From: Romboutsia lituseburensis DSM 797
GTDB taxonomy: Bacteria > Bacillota > Clostridia > Peptostreptococcales > Peptostreptococcaceae
Length of the DNA: 34,686 nt
Reading direction: 5' to 3'
Assembly (NCBI RefSeq): GCF_900103615.1
Contig: NZ_FNGW01000015.1
Coordinates: 1 to 34,686, forward strand
In this document: piece after piece, positions 9,510 to 18,876 of the stretch
Layout: every line of letters starts with the position of its first letter
How positions within the stretch are numbered: the stretch's first letter is position 1
Notes under the pieces: generated by a model
The model's input: only the letters and a program-made list of their open reading frames with translations
What the model was told of the DNA's origin: nothing
The model's database searches: none
Translations under genes and position numbers: made by a program

Positions 9510-10829
9510 TTATCCCTTTAAATCTGATATTATCTTATCTATTTTCATTTTTATTTCTTCATTTGCTTGTATATCTTTAATTATCTTATCGTGGGCATGA
9601 ATAACTGTTGTATGATCACGTCCTCCAAACTCTTCTCCTATTTTTGGTAAAGATAAGTCTGTAAGTTCACGAGATAAATACATGGCTATTTGTCTTGGAT
9701 AAGCTATTGATCTAGTTCTTTTCTTAGAATTGAAATCTTCCATTTTTAAATCAAATACAGTCGCAATCTTTTCTTTTATACGATTTACAGTTATTTCTTC
9801 TGTTTTCGTAGTAGTTATTATATCTTTTAGTGCTTCAGCAGCTAATTCAAAAGATATATTTCTATTAGTAAGAGATGAATAAGCTATTACTCTAGTTAAA
9901 GCGCCTTCTAATTCTCTTATATTTGATTTAATATTTTTAGCTATATAAGTAGTAACTTCGTTAGAAACTTCTATGTTTTCCATTTGAGCTTTTTTTCTAA
10001 GTATAGCTATTCTAGTTTCAAAGTCTGGTGCTTGTATATCAGTTATAAGCCCCATTTCAAATCTAGATCTTAATCTATCTTCTAGTGTTGGAATTTCTTT
10101 TGGTGGTCTATCACTAGAAATTATTATTTGCTTATTTGCTTCATGTAATGAATTAAAAGTATGGAAAAACTCTTCTTGAGTTCTTTCTTTTCCTGCTATA
10201 AATTGAATATCATCTATAAGTAAAATGTCTACGTTTCTATATTTATTTCTAAATTCTTCATTTCTATCGTCTTTTATCGAGTTTATAAGCTCGTTAGTAA
10301 ACTTCTCTGAAGAAACATAAACAACCTTTGGATCTTTTTTTTGAGTCATTATATGATGACCAATGGCATGCATTAAGTGAGTTTTTCCTAATCCAACACC
10401 TCCATATAAGAAAAGAGGATTGTATGCTTTAGCTGGAGATTCAGCAACTGCAACGCATGCAGCGTGAGCAAATCTATTACTATTACCTATAACAAAAGTA
10501 TCAAAAGTATATTTAGGATTTAAATTAGGATAACTGCTTTTGGACTTTGTTAGCTTATTTTCTTCATCTAAGCCTTCTACATCTTTTTCACTTAAAACGA
10601 ATTTTACTTTGTATTTTTTTAATGATAGCTGATTTACTGAGCTTTCTATTAGATTTAAGTATCTATCCTCTAAAATACTCTTAGTGAAATCATTGGGTAC
10701 TAAAAGTATTAAATCACTCATGTATATTTTTAAAGGTACTATTTGCTTAAAAAAAGCATTAAAACTAGGCGGAGATAACTCGCCTTTGATTAATTGTAGT
10801 GTTTTGTCCCATAAAGAAACTATATCCAT
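9510..10829 (-). CDS. dnaA: Chromosomal replication initiator DnaA
   Basis: 439-residue AAA+ initiator. Domain I is residues 1 to about 80, with a charged linker to about 105. The AAA+ domain has Walker [10 protein letters not shown] (143-151), Walker B LLIDDIQF (203-210) and an arginine-finger region near LRSRFEMG (253-260). Domain IV carries the DNA-binding signature [15 protein letters not shown] (398-412). The ATG is preceded by GGAGG. The gene sits between two clusters of DnaA boxes, and a DnaA box overlaps its probable promoter, consistent with the autoregulation known in the family. Confidence 0.98.
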   Translation of the reverse strand: MDIVSLWDKTLQLIKGELSPPSFNAFFKQIVPLKIYMSDLILLVPNDFTKSILEDRYLNLIESSVNQLSLKKYKVKFVLSEKDVEGLDEENKLTKSKSSYPNLNPKYTFDTFVIGNSNRFAHAACVAVAESPAKAYNPLFLYGGVGLGKTHLMHAIGHHIMTQKKDPKVVYVSSEKFTNELINSIKDDRNEEFRNKYRNVDILLIDDIQFIAGKERTQEEFFHTFNSLHEANKQIIISSDRPPKEIPTLEDRLRSRFEMGLITDIQAPDFETRIAILRKKAQMENIEVSNEVTTYIAKNIKSNIRELEGALTRVIAYSSLTNRNISFELAAEALKDIITTTKTEEITVNRIKEKIATVFDLKMEDFNSKKRTRSIAYPRQIAMYLSRELTDLSLPKIGEEFGGRDHTTVIHAHDKIIKDIQANEEIKMKIDKIISDLKG

Positions 10830-11310
10830 AATATAAACCTCCGAACAGAATAATTAACATTTTCCACAAAGTTATTAACAAAAAAGCAAAAAAAATATAA
10901 GTTTTTTAAATAATAACTATATTTATGGATAATCGTGTGGATAAAATACTAATAACACAAATTATTCTCAAAAAGTAAAAAGATATAAACAATATGTATA
11001 TAAAGTTATAAATAGTATCAATATATAATAAATGTAGTTTATAACTAAAGTATTAGCGAAATACATATAAGTTATACACATTTATATCCACAGCTTGTGA
11101 ATAACCTTAATAAGTTAATATTTCTTATTAACATTATCAACAAGTATATTAATAATATCAGAATAAGTGGCAAACTTCAATATTTTATACTTAATTTATC
11201 CACAATATTACATAGCTGTTGATAAATTAATACACAATAGCAAAATCAATCATTTGTATATAATCAAAAAATGACATGAAATGAGCTATGTTGATAACTA
11301 ATGCTAAGAA
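10830..11310. other. oriC: oriC segment 1: DnaA-box cluster upstream of dnaA
   Basis: The 669-base rpmH-dnaA gap has no gene. DnaA boxes matching TTATCCACA are perfect at 10936-10944 (minus) and 11196-11204 (plus). One-mismatch boxes lie at 10860-10868, 10924-10932, 11072-11080, 11084-11092, 11096-11104, 11134-11142, 11217-11225 and 11289-11297. Three boxes at 11072-11104 are spaced exactly 12 bases apart. The rest is very AT-rich. The divergent dnaA and rpmH promoters lie at its two ends. Confidence 0.92.
10943..10971 (-). promoter_or_regulatory. Probable dnaA promoter overlapping a DnaA box
   Basis: Minus-strand TTGAGA (10971-10966), a 17-base spacer and TATTTT (10948-10943). The perfect DnaA box 10936-10944 overlaps the last two bases of the -10 and a second box lies at 10924-10932, around the start site. 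DnaA binding here would block transcription, as in known dnaA autorepression. Confidence 0.55.
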
Positions 11311-11391
11311 TATTTCTATTTATATATATTCTGGTTAAATATATGTAATATAAGGTAAGTAATTTTGTTGTTTAGCATGTCCAAAAACTCG

Positions 11392-11420
11392 TTGACAACA
11401 AATATAAAAGCATTTATAAT
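11392..11420 (+). promoter_or_regulatory. Consensus promoter for rpmH
   Basis: TTGACA (11392-11397), exactly 17 bases, TATAAT (11415-11420): a perfect sigma-A consensus. The transcript would have a leader of about 70 bases before rpmH. Confidence 0.9.
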
Positions 11421-11498
11421 TGTATGTGTTATGTTTACTTTGAGGGTAAAGTTATTATTTTTATAAACGGAAAAAAAATCTGAAAGGCGGTGTAATAA

Positions 11499-11633
11499 AT
11501 GAAAAGAACTTATCAGCCAAAGAAAAGACAAAGAAAGAAAGAACATGGTTTCAGAAAGAGAATGAAGACGTCTAACGGAAGAAACGTGTTAAGAAGAAGA
11601 AGAGCTAAAGGAAGAAATAGATTAACTCATTAA
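11499..11633 (+). CDS. rpmH: 50S ribosomal protein L34
   Basis: 44-residue, extremely basic protein with the canonical start [20 protein letters not shown] and the [21 protein letters not shown]-type end. It is a structural protein of the large subunit. A ribosome binding site AAGGCGG lies 9 bases before the ATG, and a perfect promoter lies upstream. Its place next to oriC, divergent from dnaA, is conserved across Firmicutes. A hairpin directly after the stop can reduce read-through into rnpA. Confidence 0.98.
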   Translation: MKRTYQPKKRQRKKEHGFRKRMKTSNGRNVLRRRRAKGRNRLTH

Positions 11634-11637
11634 TAAT

Positions 11638-11667
11638 TAAAAAGGCCGCTGTGAAAGTGGCCTTTTT
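11638..11667 (+). terminator. Terminator or attenuator between rpmH and rnpA
   Basis: AAAGGCCGCT / AGTGGCCTTT, 10 bp with one G-U pair, a 5-base loop and a following T-run. It lies 5 bases after the rpmH stop, which would let L34 be made in excess over the RNase P protein. Confidence 0.85.
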
Positions 11668-11712
11668 GTGTAGAAACTATAATTTATAAGCTGTGTTTAC
11701 GGAGGGTTTAAG

Positions 11713-12066
11713 ATGGACTTTAATAAAACAAAAGGCTTGAAAAAAGACTCTGATTTTAGAAAAGTATACAAACACGGCAAATCTTTTGCAAATAAGCATT
11801 TAGTAATGTATATACTGGAAAATAAATCAGATATTAGTAGAGTAGGATTTTCTGTTTCTAAGAAGGTTGGAAAAGCTATTGTTAGAAACAAAGTAAGAAG
11901 AAGAATAAGAGAAGCTTACAGATTAAATATAGATGAAAACGTTAAAAATGGATACGATATAGTACTTATAGCTAGGGTATCTAGCAAAGATGTAGAATAT
12001 AAAGATATCGAAAAGTCTTTAAATCATTTAGCTAGAAAAGCCAATATTAAATTGCAAGAACAATAA
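11713..12066 (+). CDS. rnpA: Ribonuclease P protein component
   Basis: 117-residue basic protein that binds the RNase P RNA and helps it process tRNA 5' ends. The RNR motif is visible as [17 protein letters not shown] (about residues 54-70), and the N-terminus [18 protein letters not shown] and [10 protein letters not shown] are family hallmarks. The ribosome binding site GGAGGG is 7 bases before the ATG. It starts the conserved rnpA-yidD-yidC-jag-mnmE-mnmG-rsmG run. The RNA subunit gene is not in the window. Confidence 0.96.
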   Translation: MDFNKTKGLKKDSDFRKVYKHGKSFANKHLVMYILENKSDISRVGFSVSKKVGKAIVRNKVRRRIREAYRLNIDENVKNGYDIVLIARVSSKDVEYKDIEKSLNHLARKANIKLQEQ

Positions 12067-12091
12067 TAGTTTTAGCATGGAGGCCTTGATT

Positions 12092-12343
12092 TTGGGAAAA
12101 ATAAATTTTATATTAAAGGAAATGAATAGATACTTGGCGAAATTATGTATTTGTTTAGTTAGATTCTATCAAAAATTTATATCTCCGTTAAAAGGACCTA
12201 CCTGTAGATTTTATCCGACTTGTTCTCAATATTCAATAGAGGCCTTTAGGAAATATGGATTAATAAAAGGTATGTATTTAACGATAAGACGAGTATCAAA
12301 ATGTCATCCCTTTCATCCGGGGGGCTATGATCCTCTAAAATAA
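12092..12343 (+). CDS. yidD: Membrane protein insertion efficiency factor YidD
   Basis: 83-residue small protein with an amphipathic N-terminal segment and the family core [32 protein letters not shown], shown here only as its key pattern: conserved Cys in [11 protein letters not shown], and [11 protein letters not shown] at the end. It assists YidC-dependent insertion. I place the start at TTG 12092: GGAGG (12079-12083) is 8 bases upstream, while the more upstream in-frame ATG at 12077 overlaps that site. It is followed by yidC after 29 bases, as usual. Confidence 0.88.
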   Translation: MGKINFILKEMNRYLAKLCICLVRFYQKFISPLKGPTCRFYPTCSQYSIEAFRKYGLIKGMYLTIRRVSKCHPFHPGGYDPLK

Positions 12344-12372
12344 AAGACAATATACTCTAGGAGGTATAAAAA

Positions 12373-13074
12373 TTGAGCATTATAAGTAATTTATTAGGAC
12401 AGGTGCTAAAAATAATAGTTGAATTTGTTCAGAACTATGGACTATCAATTATATTATTTACAATTTTTGTAAAGGTATTATTGTTACCTCTTACAATAAA
12501 ACAAACGAAATCAACTAAGGCTATGCAAGATATACAGCCTAAGATGCAAGAAATACAACAAAAATATAAAGATAAACCAGAAAAGCAACAACAAGAAATA
12601 ATGAATTTATATAAAGAAGCAAAAATAAATCCGTTAGCAGGATGTTTACCATTATTAATACAATTCCCTATATTAATAGGACTTTATAATGTATTAAGAG
12701 ATCCTGTAGCGTGGGGAGTTTTCGCAGATAAAGCTGCTTTTGCTAATGCCGATATGGTATTTTTATGGGTACAGAATTTAACAAAGCCAGATTACATATT
12801 AGCTATAATATCAGGTGCAACAACATTTATAATGCAAATGTTAATGATGCCAAAAGACCAACAACAAGGATCTATGAAAATTATGACTTATGTAATGTCT
12901 GCAATGATGTTATATTGGGGGTTCATGTTCCCAGCAGGTCTTACATTATATTGGACTGTAGGTAACTTATTCTCTATAGCTCAACATTATTTAGTAATGA
13001 ATCCTCTAAGAGCTAAGCTGGCTAATTCTAAGGAGGAAGTAATAAATGATAGCAAGCCTAGAAATAAGAAGTAA
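12373..13074 (+). CDS. yidC: Membrane insertase YidC/SpoIIIJ (OxaI family)
   Basis: 233-residue polytopic insertase that places proteins in the membrane alone or with SecYEG. Membrane segments fall at about residues 20-40, 95-115, 140-160 and 170-210. The basic hairpin loop MQDIQPKMQEIQQKYKDKPEK lies between the first two; only the short pattern is notable. Translation starts at TTG with AGGAGG eight bases upstream. There is no lipobox at the N-terminus, unlike many Bacillus paralogues. The end overlaps the jag start by 29 bases in another frame, a tight coupling. Confidence 0.92.
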   Translation: MSIISNLLGQVLKIIVEFVQNYGLSIILFTIFVKVLLLPLTIKQTKSTKAMQDIQPKMQEIQQKYKDKPEKQQQEIMNLYKEAKINPLAGCLPLLIQFPILIGLYNVLRDPVAWGVFADKAAFANADMVFLWVQNLTKPDYILAIISGATTFIMQMLMMPKDQQQGSMKIMTYVMSAMMLYWGFMFPAGLTLYWTVGNLFSIAQHYLVMNPLRAKLANSKEEVINDSKPRNKK

Positions 13075-13681
13075 AACTCAAGATGAAGCTGTAAGCAAAG
13101 CTATAACAGAGTTAAAGGTAAGTTTAGAAGACTTAAATGTTCAAGTTTTAGAGCAACCTAAATCTGGATTTTTAGGATTTATAGGTGCAAAAGAGGGGCT
13201 ATATAAGTTTACAGTAATAGAAAAAGAGTTAAGTGAACTTGAAATAGCTCAACAGTTTGTTGAAGGCATACTAAAAAACTCTAAAATAGAAGCTGTAGTA
13301 AAGGTTACTCAAGATAACAATTTAATTAAAGTAGACATAGAAGGTAAGGATGCAGCATGTTTAATAGGTAGAAGAGGAGAAACATTAGACTCTATACAAT
13401 TCTTAACTGGACTAGCACTTAATAAAATAAATAAGGACTCTCACATGAGAGTTCTTGTAGATATAGAAAACTACAGATCAAAAAGAGAAGAATCTCTTGT
13501 AAGATATGCAAATAAAGTGGCTAGAGAAGTAGCAAAGACTAAAAAAACAAAGAAATTAGACTATATGAATCCTTATGAAAGAAGAATAGTTCATTCTGCT
13601 CTTCAAAATGATAAATATGTAACTACATACAGTGAAGGAACTGATCCATACAGAAGATTAGTTATAGAATATAAAAGATAA
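13046..13681 (+). CDS. jag: Jag/KhpB RNA-binding protein
   Basis: 211 residues. A Jag-N domain spans about residues 1-50, a type II KH domain is centred on IGRRGETLDSIQFL (107-120) and an R3H domain near the end carries NPYERRIVHSAL (175-186). Members bind RNA and, in Firmicutes, affect cell-wall growth and division; the SpoIIIJ-associated name comes from the neighbouring yidC. The ATG lies inside the yidC end with AGGAGG ten bases upstream. A terminator follows. Confidence 0.93.
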   Translation: MIASLEIRSKTQDEAVSKAITELKVSLEDLNVQVLEQPKSGFLGFIGAKEGLYKFTVIEKELSELEIAQQFVEGILKNSKIEAVVKVTQDNNLIKVDIEGKDAACLIGRRGETLDSIQFLTGLALNKINKDSHMRVLVDIENYRSKREESLVRYANKVAREVAKTKKTKKLDYMNPYERRIVHSALQNDKYVTTYSEGTDPYRRLVIEYKR

Positions 13682-13685
13682 AACA

Positions 13686-13718
13686 TAACCTCCTATAGTA
13701 ATAGGGGGTTTTATTTTT
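13686..13718 (+). terminator. Intrinsic terminator after jag
   Basis: AACCTCCTAT / ATAGGGGGTT (one G-U pair), short loop, then TTATTTTTG. It ends the rnpA-yidD-yidC-jag unit. Confidence 0.82.
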
Positions 13719-13805
13719 GTCAATTATTTTATATAATGATAAGATTAAGGAAACAATTAAAGTAACGAAAAAAAATACGAAATTATATAATAAGAGGTGA
13801 TAGAT

Positions 13806-15185
13806 TTGTTTATAGATGATACTATAGCAGCAATAGCAACTGCACCAGGTGAAGGTGGTATTGGCATTATAAGAATTAGTGGAGAAAGATCACTATCAGT
13901 TGCAGAAGAAATATTTAGATCTATGTCGGGAAAACTAATAAAAGATTACAAAACAAGAACTTTGGTATATGGAAATATTGTAGATGGGGATAAAGTAATA
14001 GACGAAGTTTTAGTTGCTTACATGAAAGGGCCAAACTCATATACAGCTGAAGATGTTATAGAAATAAATTGCCACGGTGGATTTATATCTGTAAAAAAAA
14101 TATTGGAACTTATACTATCTAAGGATGTAAGGCTTGCTGAGCAAGGAGAATTTACAAAAAGAGCATTCTTAAATGGAAGAATAGACCTATCTCAAGCCGA
14201 AGCCATAATAGATGTTATAAAAGCGAAGACAGATATGGCTCATGAAGTTGCTCAAAATCAATTAGAAGGATCTTTATCTAATAAGATAAAAGATTTAAGA
14301 ATGAAGGTAACAGAAGTATTAGCTCATCTAGAAGTTGCAATAGACTTCTCGGAAGAAGATGTTGAAGAAATAACATATCAAACTTTAGAAGAAAAAGCTC
14401 GTGAACTTAAAAATGAAATAAAGAAATTATATGATACAGCTGAGAGTGGTAAGATACTTAGAGACGGATTAAAAACAGTTATAGTAGGAAAGCCGAATGT
14501 TGGTAAATCTTCATTACTAAACTCTATATTAGGCGAAAATAGAGCTATAGTTACTGATATACCAGGAACAACAAGAGACGTTATAGAAGAGTTTGTAAAT
14601 ATAAAAGGGATACCTCTGAAAATAGTAGATACAGCTGGAATAAGAGAAACAGAAGATGTTGTTGAAAAAATAGGGGTAGAAAAATCTAAAGAATCTTTTA
14701 ATTCAGCAGATTTAGTGATTATGGTACTTGATTCATCAAGACAGCTTTCTGATGAAGATTTAGAAATATTAGCAAACTTAGAAAATAAAAAGACTATAGT
14801 TTTATTAAATAAAACAGATTTAGAGCAGAAAATAGAGGAAGATAAAATAAGACAATATGTCGATAATGATAGTATAATAAGAATATCAGCTTTAAAACAT
14901 GAAGGAATTGAAGAAATTCATGATAAAATAGAATCGATGGTTTATAAAGGAAGTATAAAAAATACTTCAAGTTTAGTAATCACAAATTCTAGACATAAAG
15001 ATGCATTATTAAGAGCATATGAATCTATAAATGATGCTATAAGCGCTATTGAACAAAATTTACCATATGATTTTATAGAAGTTGATTTCAAAAATATATG
15101 GGACTATTTAGGATATATAAACGGAGATACTGTAAAAGAAGACTTATTAGATACAATATTTAGTAACTTCTGTATAGGTAAATAA
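13806..15185 (+). CDS. mnmE: tRNA modification GTPase MnmE
   Basis: 459-residue GTPase that with MnmG adds the carboxymethylaminomethyl or aminomethyl group to U34 of certain tRNAs. An N-terminal folate-binding domain (DTIAAIATAPGEGGIGIIR) is followed by a helical domain and a GTPase domain with G1 GKPNVGKSS (about 228-236), the G3 motif DTAGI and NKTD. The C-terminus FCIGK carries the catalytic Cys. I start at TTG 13806, because the more upstream in-frame GTG (13797) lies within the ribosome binding site AGAGGTGA. Confidence 0.95.
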   Translation: MFIDDTIAAIATAPGEGGIGIIRISGERSLSVAEEIFRSMSGKLIKDYKTRTLVYGNIVDGDKVIDEVLVAYMKGPNSYTAEDVIEINCHGGFISVKKILELILSKDVRLAEQGEFTKRAFLNGRIDLSQAEAIIDVIKAKTDMAHEVAQNQLEGSLSNKIKDLRMKVTEVLAHLEVAIDFSEEDVEEITYQTLEEKARELKNEIKKLYDTAESGKILRDGLKTVIVGKPNVGKSSLLNSILGENRAIVTDIPGTTRDVIEEFVNIKGIPLKIVDTAGIRETEDVVEKIGVEKSKESFNSADLVIMVLDSSRQLSDEDLEILANLENKKTIVLLNKTDLEQKIEEDKIRQYVDNDSIIRISALKHEGIEEIHDKIESMVYKGSIKNTSSLVITNSRHKDALLRAYESINDAISAIEQNLPYDFIEVDFKNIWDYLGYINGDTVKEDLLDTIFSNFCIGK

Positions 15186-15196
15186 TAGAAGAATTA

Positions 15197-15212
15197 TGTT
15201 TTTCGTGAAACA
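15197..15212. promoter_or_regulatory. parS-like site
   Basis: The 16-mer TGTTTTTCGTGAAACA matches the Firmicute ParB site TGTTTCACGTGAAACA at 14 of 16 positions. It lies in the mnmE-mnmG gap, near oriC and about 4.5 kb from soj-spo0J. A by-eye search for the conserved half-sites found nothing closer in the window. Binding by ParB, or by Noc, is inferred. Confidence 0.55.
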
Positions 15213-15239
15213 TTAATGTTTAACAGAAAGGATATTAAC

Positions 15240-17135
15240 ATGATAAATTTCGAAGCAGGAAAATACGACGTAATAGTAGTTGGAGCTGGTCATGCTGGTT
15301 GTGAAGCAGCATTAGCAACAGCTAGAATGGGACATAAAACATTAGTAGTTACTATGTCTTTAGATACTATTGCCTTAATGCCATGTAATCCATCAATAGG
15401 TGGTACAGGAAAAGGACAATTAGTTAAAGAAATAGATGCACTAGGTGGAGAGATGGGTGTAAATGCAGATAAGACACTTATACAAAGTAGAATGTTAAAT
15501 ACTGCAAAAGGTCCAGCTGTTCACTCTTTAAGAGGGCAAGCAGATAAGTTCAGATATCATACGGAAATGAAAAGAACTTTAGAAAATGAACCTAACTTAG
15601 ATATAGTTATGGATGAAGTAGTAGATGTATTACATGAAGGACAAGTTGTTACAGGTGTAGTAACTAAGTTAGGCTGCAAATATGAAGCTAAAGCTGTAAT
15701 ATTAGCTACAGGAGTATACTTAAATTCAAGAGTATTTATAGGAGAGGCTACTCTAGATGAAGGTCCTAATGCGTTAGGATATTCTAAACATTTAACAGAT
15801 AAGTTAGTAGACTTAGGTTTAAATATGAGAAGATTCAAAACTGGTACTCCAGCAAGAATCCATAGAGATAGTATAGATTTTTCTGAAATGTCTATCCAAG
15901 AAGGAGATGAAAGAATAACTCCATTCTCATTCTTAACAGATAAAGTAGATATAGATCAGGAACCTTGTTACTTAACAAGAACTAATTTAAAAACACATGA
16001 AATAATAACTAGCAATTTAAATAGAACTGCAATGTATCGTGGAGTAGCACAGAGTACAGGAGCAAGATATTGTCCATCAATAGAAGATAAGGTAGTTAGA
16101 TTCAGTGATAAAGAATCACACCAAATTTTCATAGAGCCAGAAGGTTTAGATACTAAGGAAATGTATATTCAAGGTATATCAACAAGTTTACCTTATGAAG
16201 TACAATTACAAATGTATAAGAGTATCAAAGGACTTGAAAATGCTAGAATAATGAGACCTGCATATGCAATAGAATATGATTGTATAGACCCAACTCAATT
16301 AAAAATAAACCTTGAAATAAAAGGTGTAGAAAACTTATTTAGTGCTGGTCAATTTAACGGTACTTCAGGATATGAAGAAGCTGCAGCGCAAGGTCTTATA
16401 GCTGGTATAAATGCAGCATGCAAAATAGGAGGAAAAGAGCCTTTTGTGCTTGATAGATCAGAAGCATATATAGGTGTTTTAATAGATGATTTAGTAACAA
16501 AAGGAACTAATGAGCCTTACAGAATGATGACTTCAAGATCAGAATACAGATTATATCTAAGACAAGATAATGCAGATATGAGACTTACTGAGAGAGGTTA
16601 TGAAATAGGATTAGTAAAAGAGGATAGATACCAAAGATATTTAAATAAAAAATCGCAAGTAGAAGAAGAGCTAGAAAGATTAAAGATAGAAAGAGTTACA
16701 CCAAAAGAAGTAAATCATCTTTTACAAGAATTAGGTGCATCTGAAATAAAAGTTGGATTATCTTTATATGAATTCTTAAAGCGTCCTGAAGTTACATATA
16801 GCTTAATAGAAGCTATAGGAAAGGGTGCTGGAGAAGATGTTTCAGAAGAAGTTAAAGAACAATGCGTTATAATGACAAAGTATGAAGGATACATCGATAA
16901 GCAATTAAAGCAAATAGATCAATTTAAAAAACTTGAGAATAAGAAACTTCCAAATGAAATAGATTACTTATCTATAGATGGATTAAGAATAGAAGCTAGA
17001 CAAAAGCTAGATTCTATAAGACCTGTATCTATTGGACAAGCGTCTCGTATATCAGGAGTTTCTCCTGCAGATATATCAGTACTTCTTATCTATTTAGAGC
17101 AAATGAGAAGAAGTAGAGGAGGACAAAATGACTAA
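15240..17135 (+). CDS. mnmG: tRNA uridine-5-carboxymethylaminomethyl modification enzyme MnmG
   Basis: 631-residue FAD-dependent partner of MnmE (also called GidA). The dinucleotide fold is at the start as [12 protein letters not shown] (about residues 12-23), followed by [12 protein letters not shown] (about 47-58). The C-terminal part recruits MnmE and tRNA. I start at ATG 15240, which has AAAGGA seven bases upstream; an upstream in-frame ATG at 15216 lacks such a site. The end overlaps the rsmG start by 8 bases. Confidence 0.95.
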   Translation: MINFEAGKYDVIVVGAGHAGCEAALATARMGHKTLVVTMSLDTIALMPCNPSIGGTGKGQLVKEIDALGGEMGVNADKTLIQSRMLNTAKGPAVHSLRGQADKFRYHTEMKRTLENEPNLDIVMDEVVDVLHEGQVVTGVVTKLGCKYEAKAVILATGVYLNSRVFIGEATLDEGPNALGYSKHLTDKLVDLGLNMRRFKTGTPARIHRDSIDFSEMSIQEGDERITPFSFLTDKVDIDQEPCYLTRTNLKTHEIITSNLNRTAMYRGVAQSTGARYCPSIEDKVVRFSDKESHQIFIEPEGLDTKEMYIQGISTSLPYEVQLQMYKSIKGLENARIMRPAYAIEYDCIDPTQLKINLEIKGVENLFSAGQFNGTSGYEEAAAQGLIAGINAACKIGGKEPFVLDRSEAYIGVLIDDLVTKGTNEPYRMMTSRSEYRLYLRQDNADMRLTERGYEIGLVKEDRYQRYLNKKSQVEEELERLKIERVTPKEVNHLLQELGASEIKVGLSLYEFLKRPEVTYSLIEAIGKGAGEDVSEEVKEQCVIMTKYEGYIDKQLKQIDQFKKLENKKLPNEIDYLSIDGLRIEARQKLDSIRPVSIGQASRISGVSPADISVLLIYLEQMRRSRGGQND

Positions 17136-17847
17136 TAGAGAATTATTAAGAAAAGGTCTTGAAGATTTAGGAATAAAAGCTAACGACAAAATGTTGGACA
17201 ATTTTAATATTTACAGGGAAATATTAGTCGATTGGAATCAAAAAATGAATCTTACAGGGATAGAAGATGAAAAAGAAGTGTTTATAAAACACTTCTTAGA
17301 TTCTGTTTCATCAGTTGAAAACGGGTATATAAAAGATGGAATATCATTAATAGATGTTGGAACAGGAGCTGGTTTTCCTGGTTTACCATTAAAAATCTGT
17401 TTAGAAAATATAAACTTAACTTTATTAGATTCATTAAATAAAAGGATAAATTTCTTACAAGAAGTAAGCAATAACTTAGGATTAGAGAATGTAGAATTTA
17501 TACACGGTAGAGCAGAAGATTTTGGGAAATTAGAAGAATATAGAGAACAATATGATGTAGCAACTGCTAGAGCTGTTGCTGGATTACCTATATTAATGGA
17601 ATTCTGTGTACCATTCGTTAAGGTTGGAGGATATTTTGTGTGTCTAAAAGGTCCTAACGCAAATTTAGAATTAGAAGAATCTAAATCTGCTATGGAAGTT
17701 TTAGGGTTAGAGTTCGTAGAAAAAATAGATATAGAGCTTCCAGAGACTGATTTAAAGCACAATATATTAGTATTTAAAAAAGTAAAAAATACGCCAGAAA
17801 AATATCCGAGAAAAGCAGGAAAACCTGCAAAAAGCCCTATAAAATAA
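17128..17847 (+). CDS. rsmG: 16S rRNA (guanine527-N7)-methyltransferase RsmG
   Basis: 239-residue SAM-dependent methyltransferase (GidB) acting on the 530 loop of 16S rRNA; loss gives low-level streptomycin resistance in other bacteria. The SAM-binding motif is [14 protein letters not shown] (76-89), and NLTGI and [15 protein letters not shown] match the family. The basic tail [15 protein letters not shown] is characteristic. AGGAGG lies 7 bases before the ATG, inside the mnmG end. Confidence 0.95.
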   Translation: MTNRELLRKGLEDLGIKANDKMLDNFNIYREILVDWNQKMNLTGIEDEKEVFIKHFLDSVSSVENGYIKDGISLIDVGTGAGFPGLPLKICLENINLTLLDSLNKRINFLQEVSNNLGLENVEFIHGRAEDFGKLEEYREQYDVATARAVAGLPILMEFCVPFVKVGGYFVCLKGPNANLELEESKSAMEVLGLEFVEKIDIELPETDLKHNILVFKKVKNTPEKYPRKAGKPAKSPIK

Positions 17848-17928
17848 AACTAATTAGTATAATAAAGATAAGATATATACTATAAAATAGCTAAAAATAT
17901 ACTAAAAATGAAATAAAATAGAAGGATT

Positions 17929-17961
17929 ATGTGAGTATATGAAGAAATATTATACTCATAT
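17929..17961. repeat. Imperfect inverted repeat upstream of noc
   Basis: ATGTGAGTATA (17929-17939) and TATACTCATAT (17951-17961) pair at 10 of 11 positions around an 11-base loop. It sits in the 189-base rsmG-noc gap, about 75 bases before noc. No T-run follows, so a regulatory or cruciform role is as likely as termination. The rest of the gap is AT-rich with no gene. Confidence 0.45.
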
Positions 17962-18036
17962 GTATCTAATGTAGTATTAATTTGTAAGTAGTTAATGAAA
18001 TTCAAATATATTTATATCTAATAAGAGAGGGATGTT

Positions 18037-18822
18037 ATGGAAGATAAAAGAGTTATGGAGATACCTATAGAAAATATAGTTCCAAATCCATATCAACCAA
18101 GAAAAGTATTTTCGCAATCAGCGCTAGAAGAATTAAGCAACTCTATAAAAGTTTATGGAATACTTCAACCTATAACAGTTAGGGTTAAAGATGATAAATA
18201 TGAACTTATTGCAGGTGAAAGAAGATTTAGAGCGGCTAAATTAGCTCAACTTAAATCAGTTCCTGCGATTATAAATAATATGTCAGATGAATCTTCAGCA
18301 GTGTTAGCATTGTTAGAAAATTTACAAAGAGAAGATTTAAACTTTATAGAAGAAGCTATGGGTTATGAAAATTTAATTAAGGAACATGAATTTACTCAGC
18401 AACAATTAGCTGAAAAATTAGGGAAAAATCAATCTACTATAGCTAACAAACTTAGAATATTGAGATTACCAAATGAAATAAAAATAAAATTAGTAGAAAA
18501 TGATTTAACTGAAAGACATGCTAGAGCACTTCTTAAGTTACCTAATGAAGAGCTAATGAAAGATGTTGTAGACAAAGTAATAAAAAATGAACTAACTGTA
18601 AAGAAAACTGAAAAGTTGATAAAAGACATTTTAGATGAATTACAAGCCGCTCAAGAGCCAGAGAAAAAACAAAATATAAAAGGTACGATGGGTATAAGAA
18701 TTTATTTAAATACCATGAAGCAAGCCTTTGATGCAATAATAGGAACAGGAATTGAGGCAAAATATAACGAAGTAGATAAAGGCGATTATATGGAAGTTGT
18801 TGTAAAGATTCCTAAAAAATAA
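18037..18822 (+). CDS. noc: Nucleoid occlusion protein Noc (ParB paralogue)
   Basis: 261-residue ParB-family CTP-binding protein. It shows the N-terminal IPIENIVPNPYQPRK, the CTP-binding GERRFRAAK motif (about 60-68), the ENLQREDLNFIEEA segment (about 94-107) and a helix-turn-helix (FTQQQLAEKLGKNQSTIANK, about 117-136). In the family Noc binds its own sites and keeps the divisome off the chromosome. It lies upstream of soj-spo0J and is separated from them by a terminator, the standard Firmicute order. The ParB-like alternative is less likely because a typical Spo0J follows. Confidence 0.87.
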   Translation: MEDKRVMEIPIENIVPNPYQPRKVFSQSALEELSNSIKVYGILQPITVRVKDDKYELIAGERRFRAAKLAQLKSVPAIINNMSDESSAVLALLENLQREDLNFIEEAMGYENLIKEHEFTQQQLAEKLGKNQSTIANKLRILRLPNEIKIKLVENDLTERHARALLKLPNEELMKDVVDKVIKNELTVKKTEKLIKDILDELQAAQEPEKKQNIKGTMGIRIYLNTMKQAFDAIIGTGIEAKYNEVDKGDYMEVVVKIPKK

Positions 18823-18851
18823 AAGGTTACTGCTTCGCAGTAACCTTTTTT
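18821..18851 (+). terminator. Terminator between noc and soj
   Basis: AAAAGGTTACTGC / GCAGTAACCTTTTTT, about 13 bp around a TTC loop (TTCG context), followed by T residues. It starts within the noc stop codon. Confidence 0.88.
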
Positions 18852-18876
18852 AAAAGAGACAAAAGGGGGAAGTCTT

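Noticed and set aside
11316-11546. 76-codon open frame on the minus strand in the rpmH-dnaA gap
   Set aside because: It is antisense to rpmH and its promoter, with composition reflecting AT-rich origin DNA; no ribosome binding site was seen.
15216-15239. Longer N-terminus for MnmG starting at ATG 15216
   Set aside because: No ribosome binding site precedes it, while ATG 15240 has AAAGGA at the right distance and gives the usual family N-terminus.
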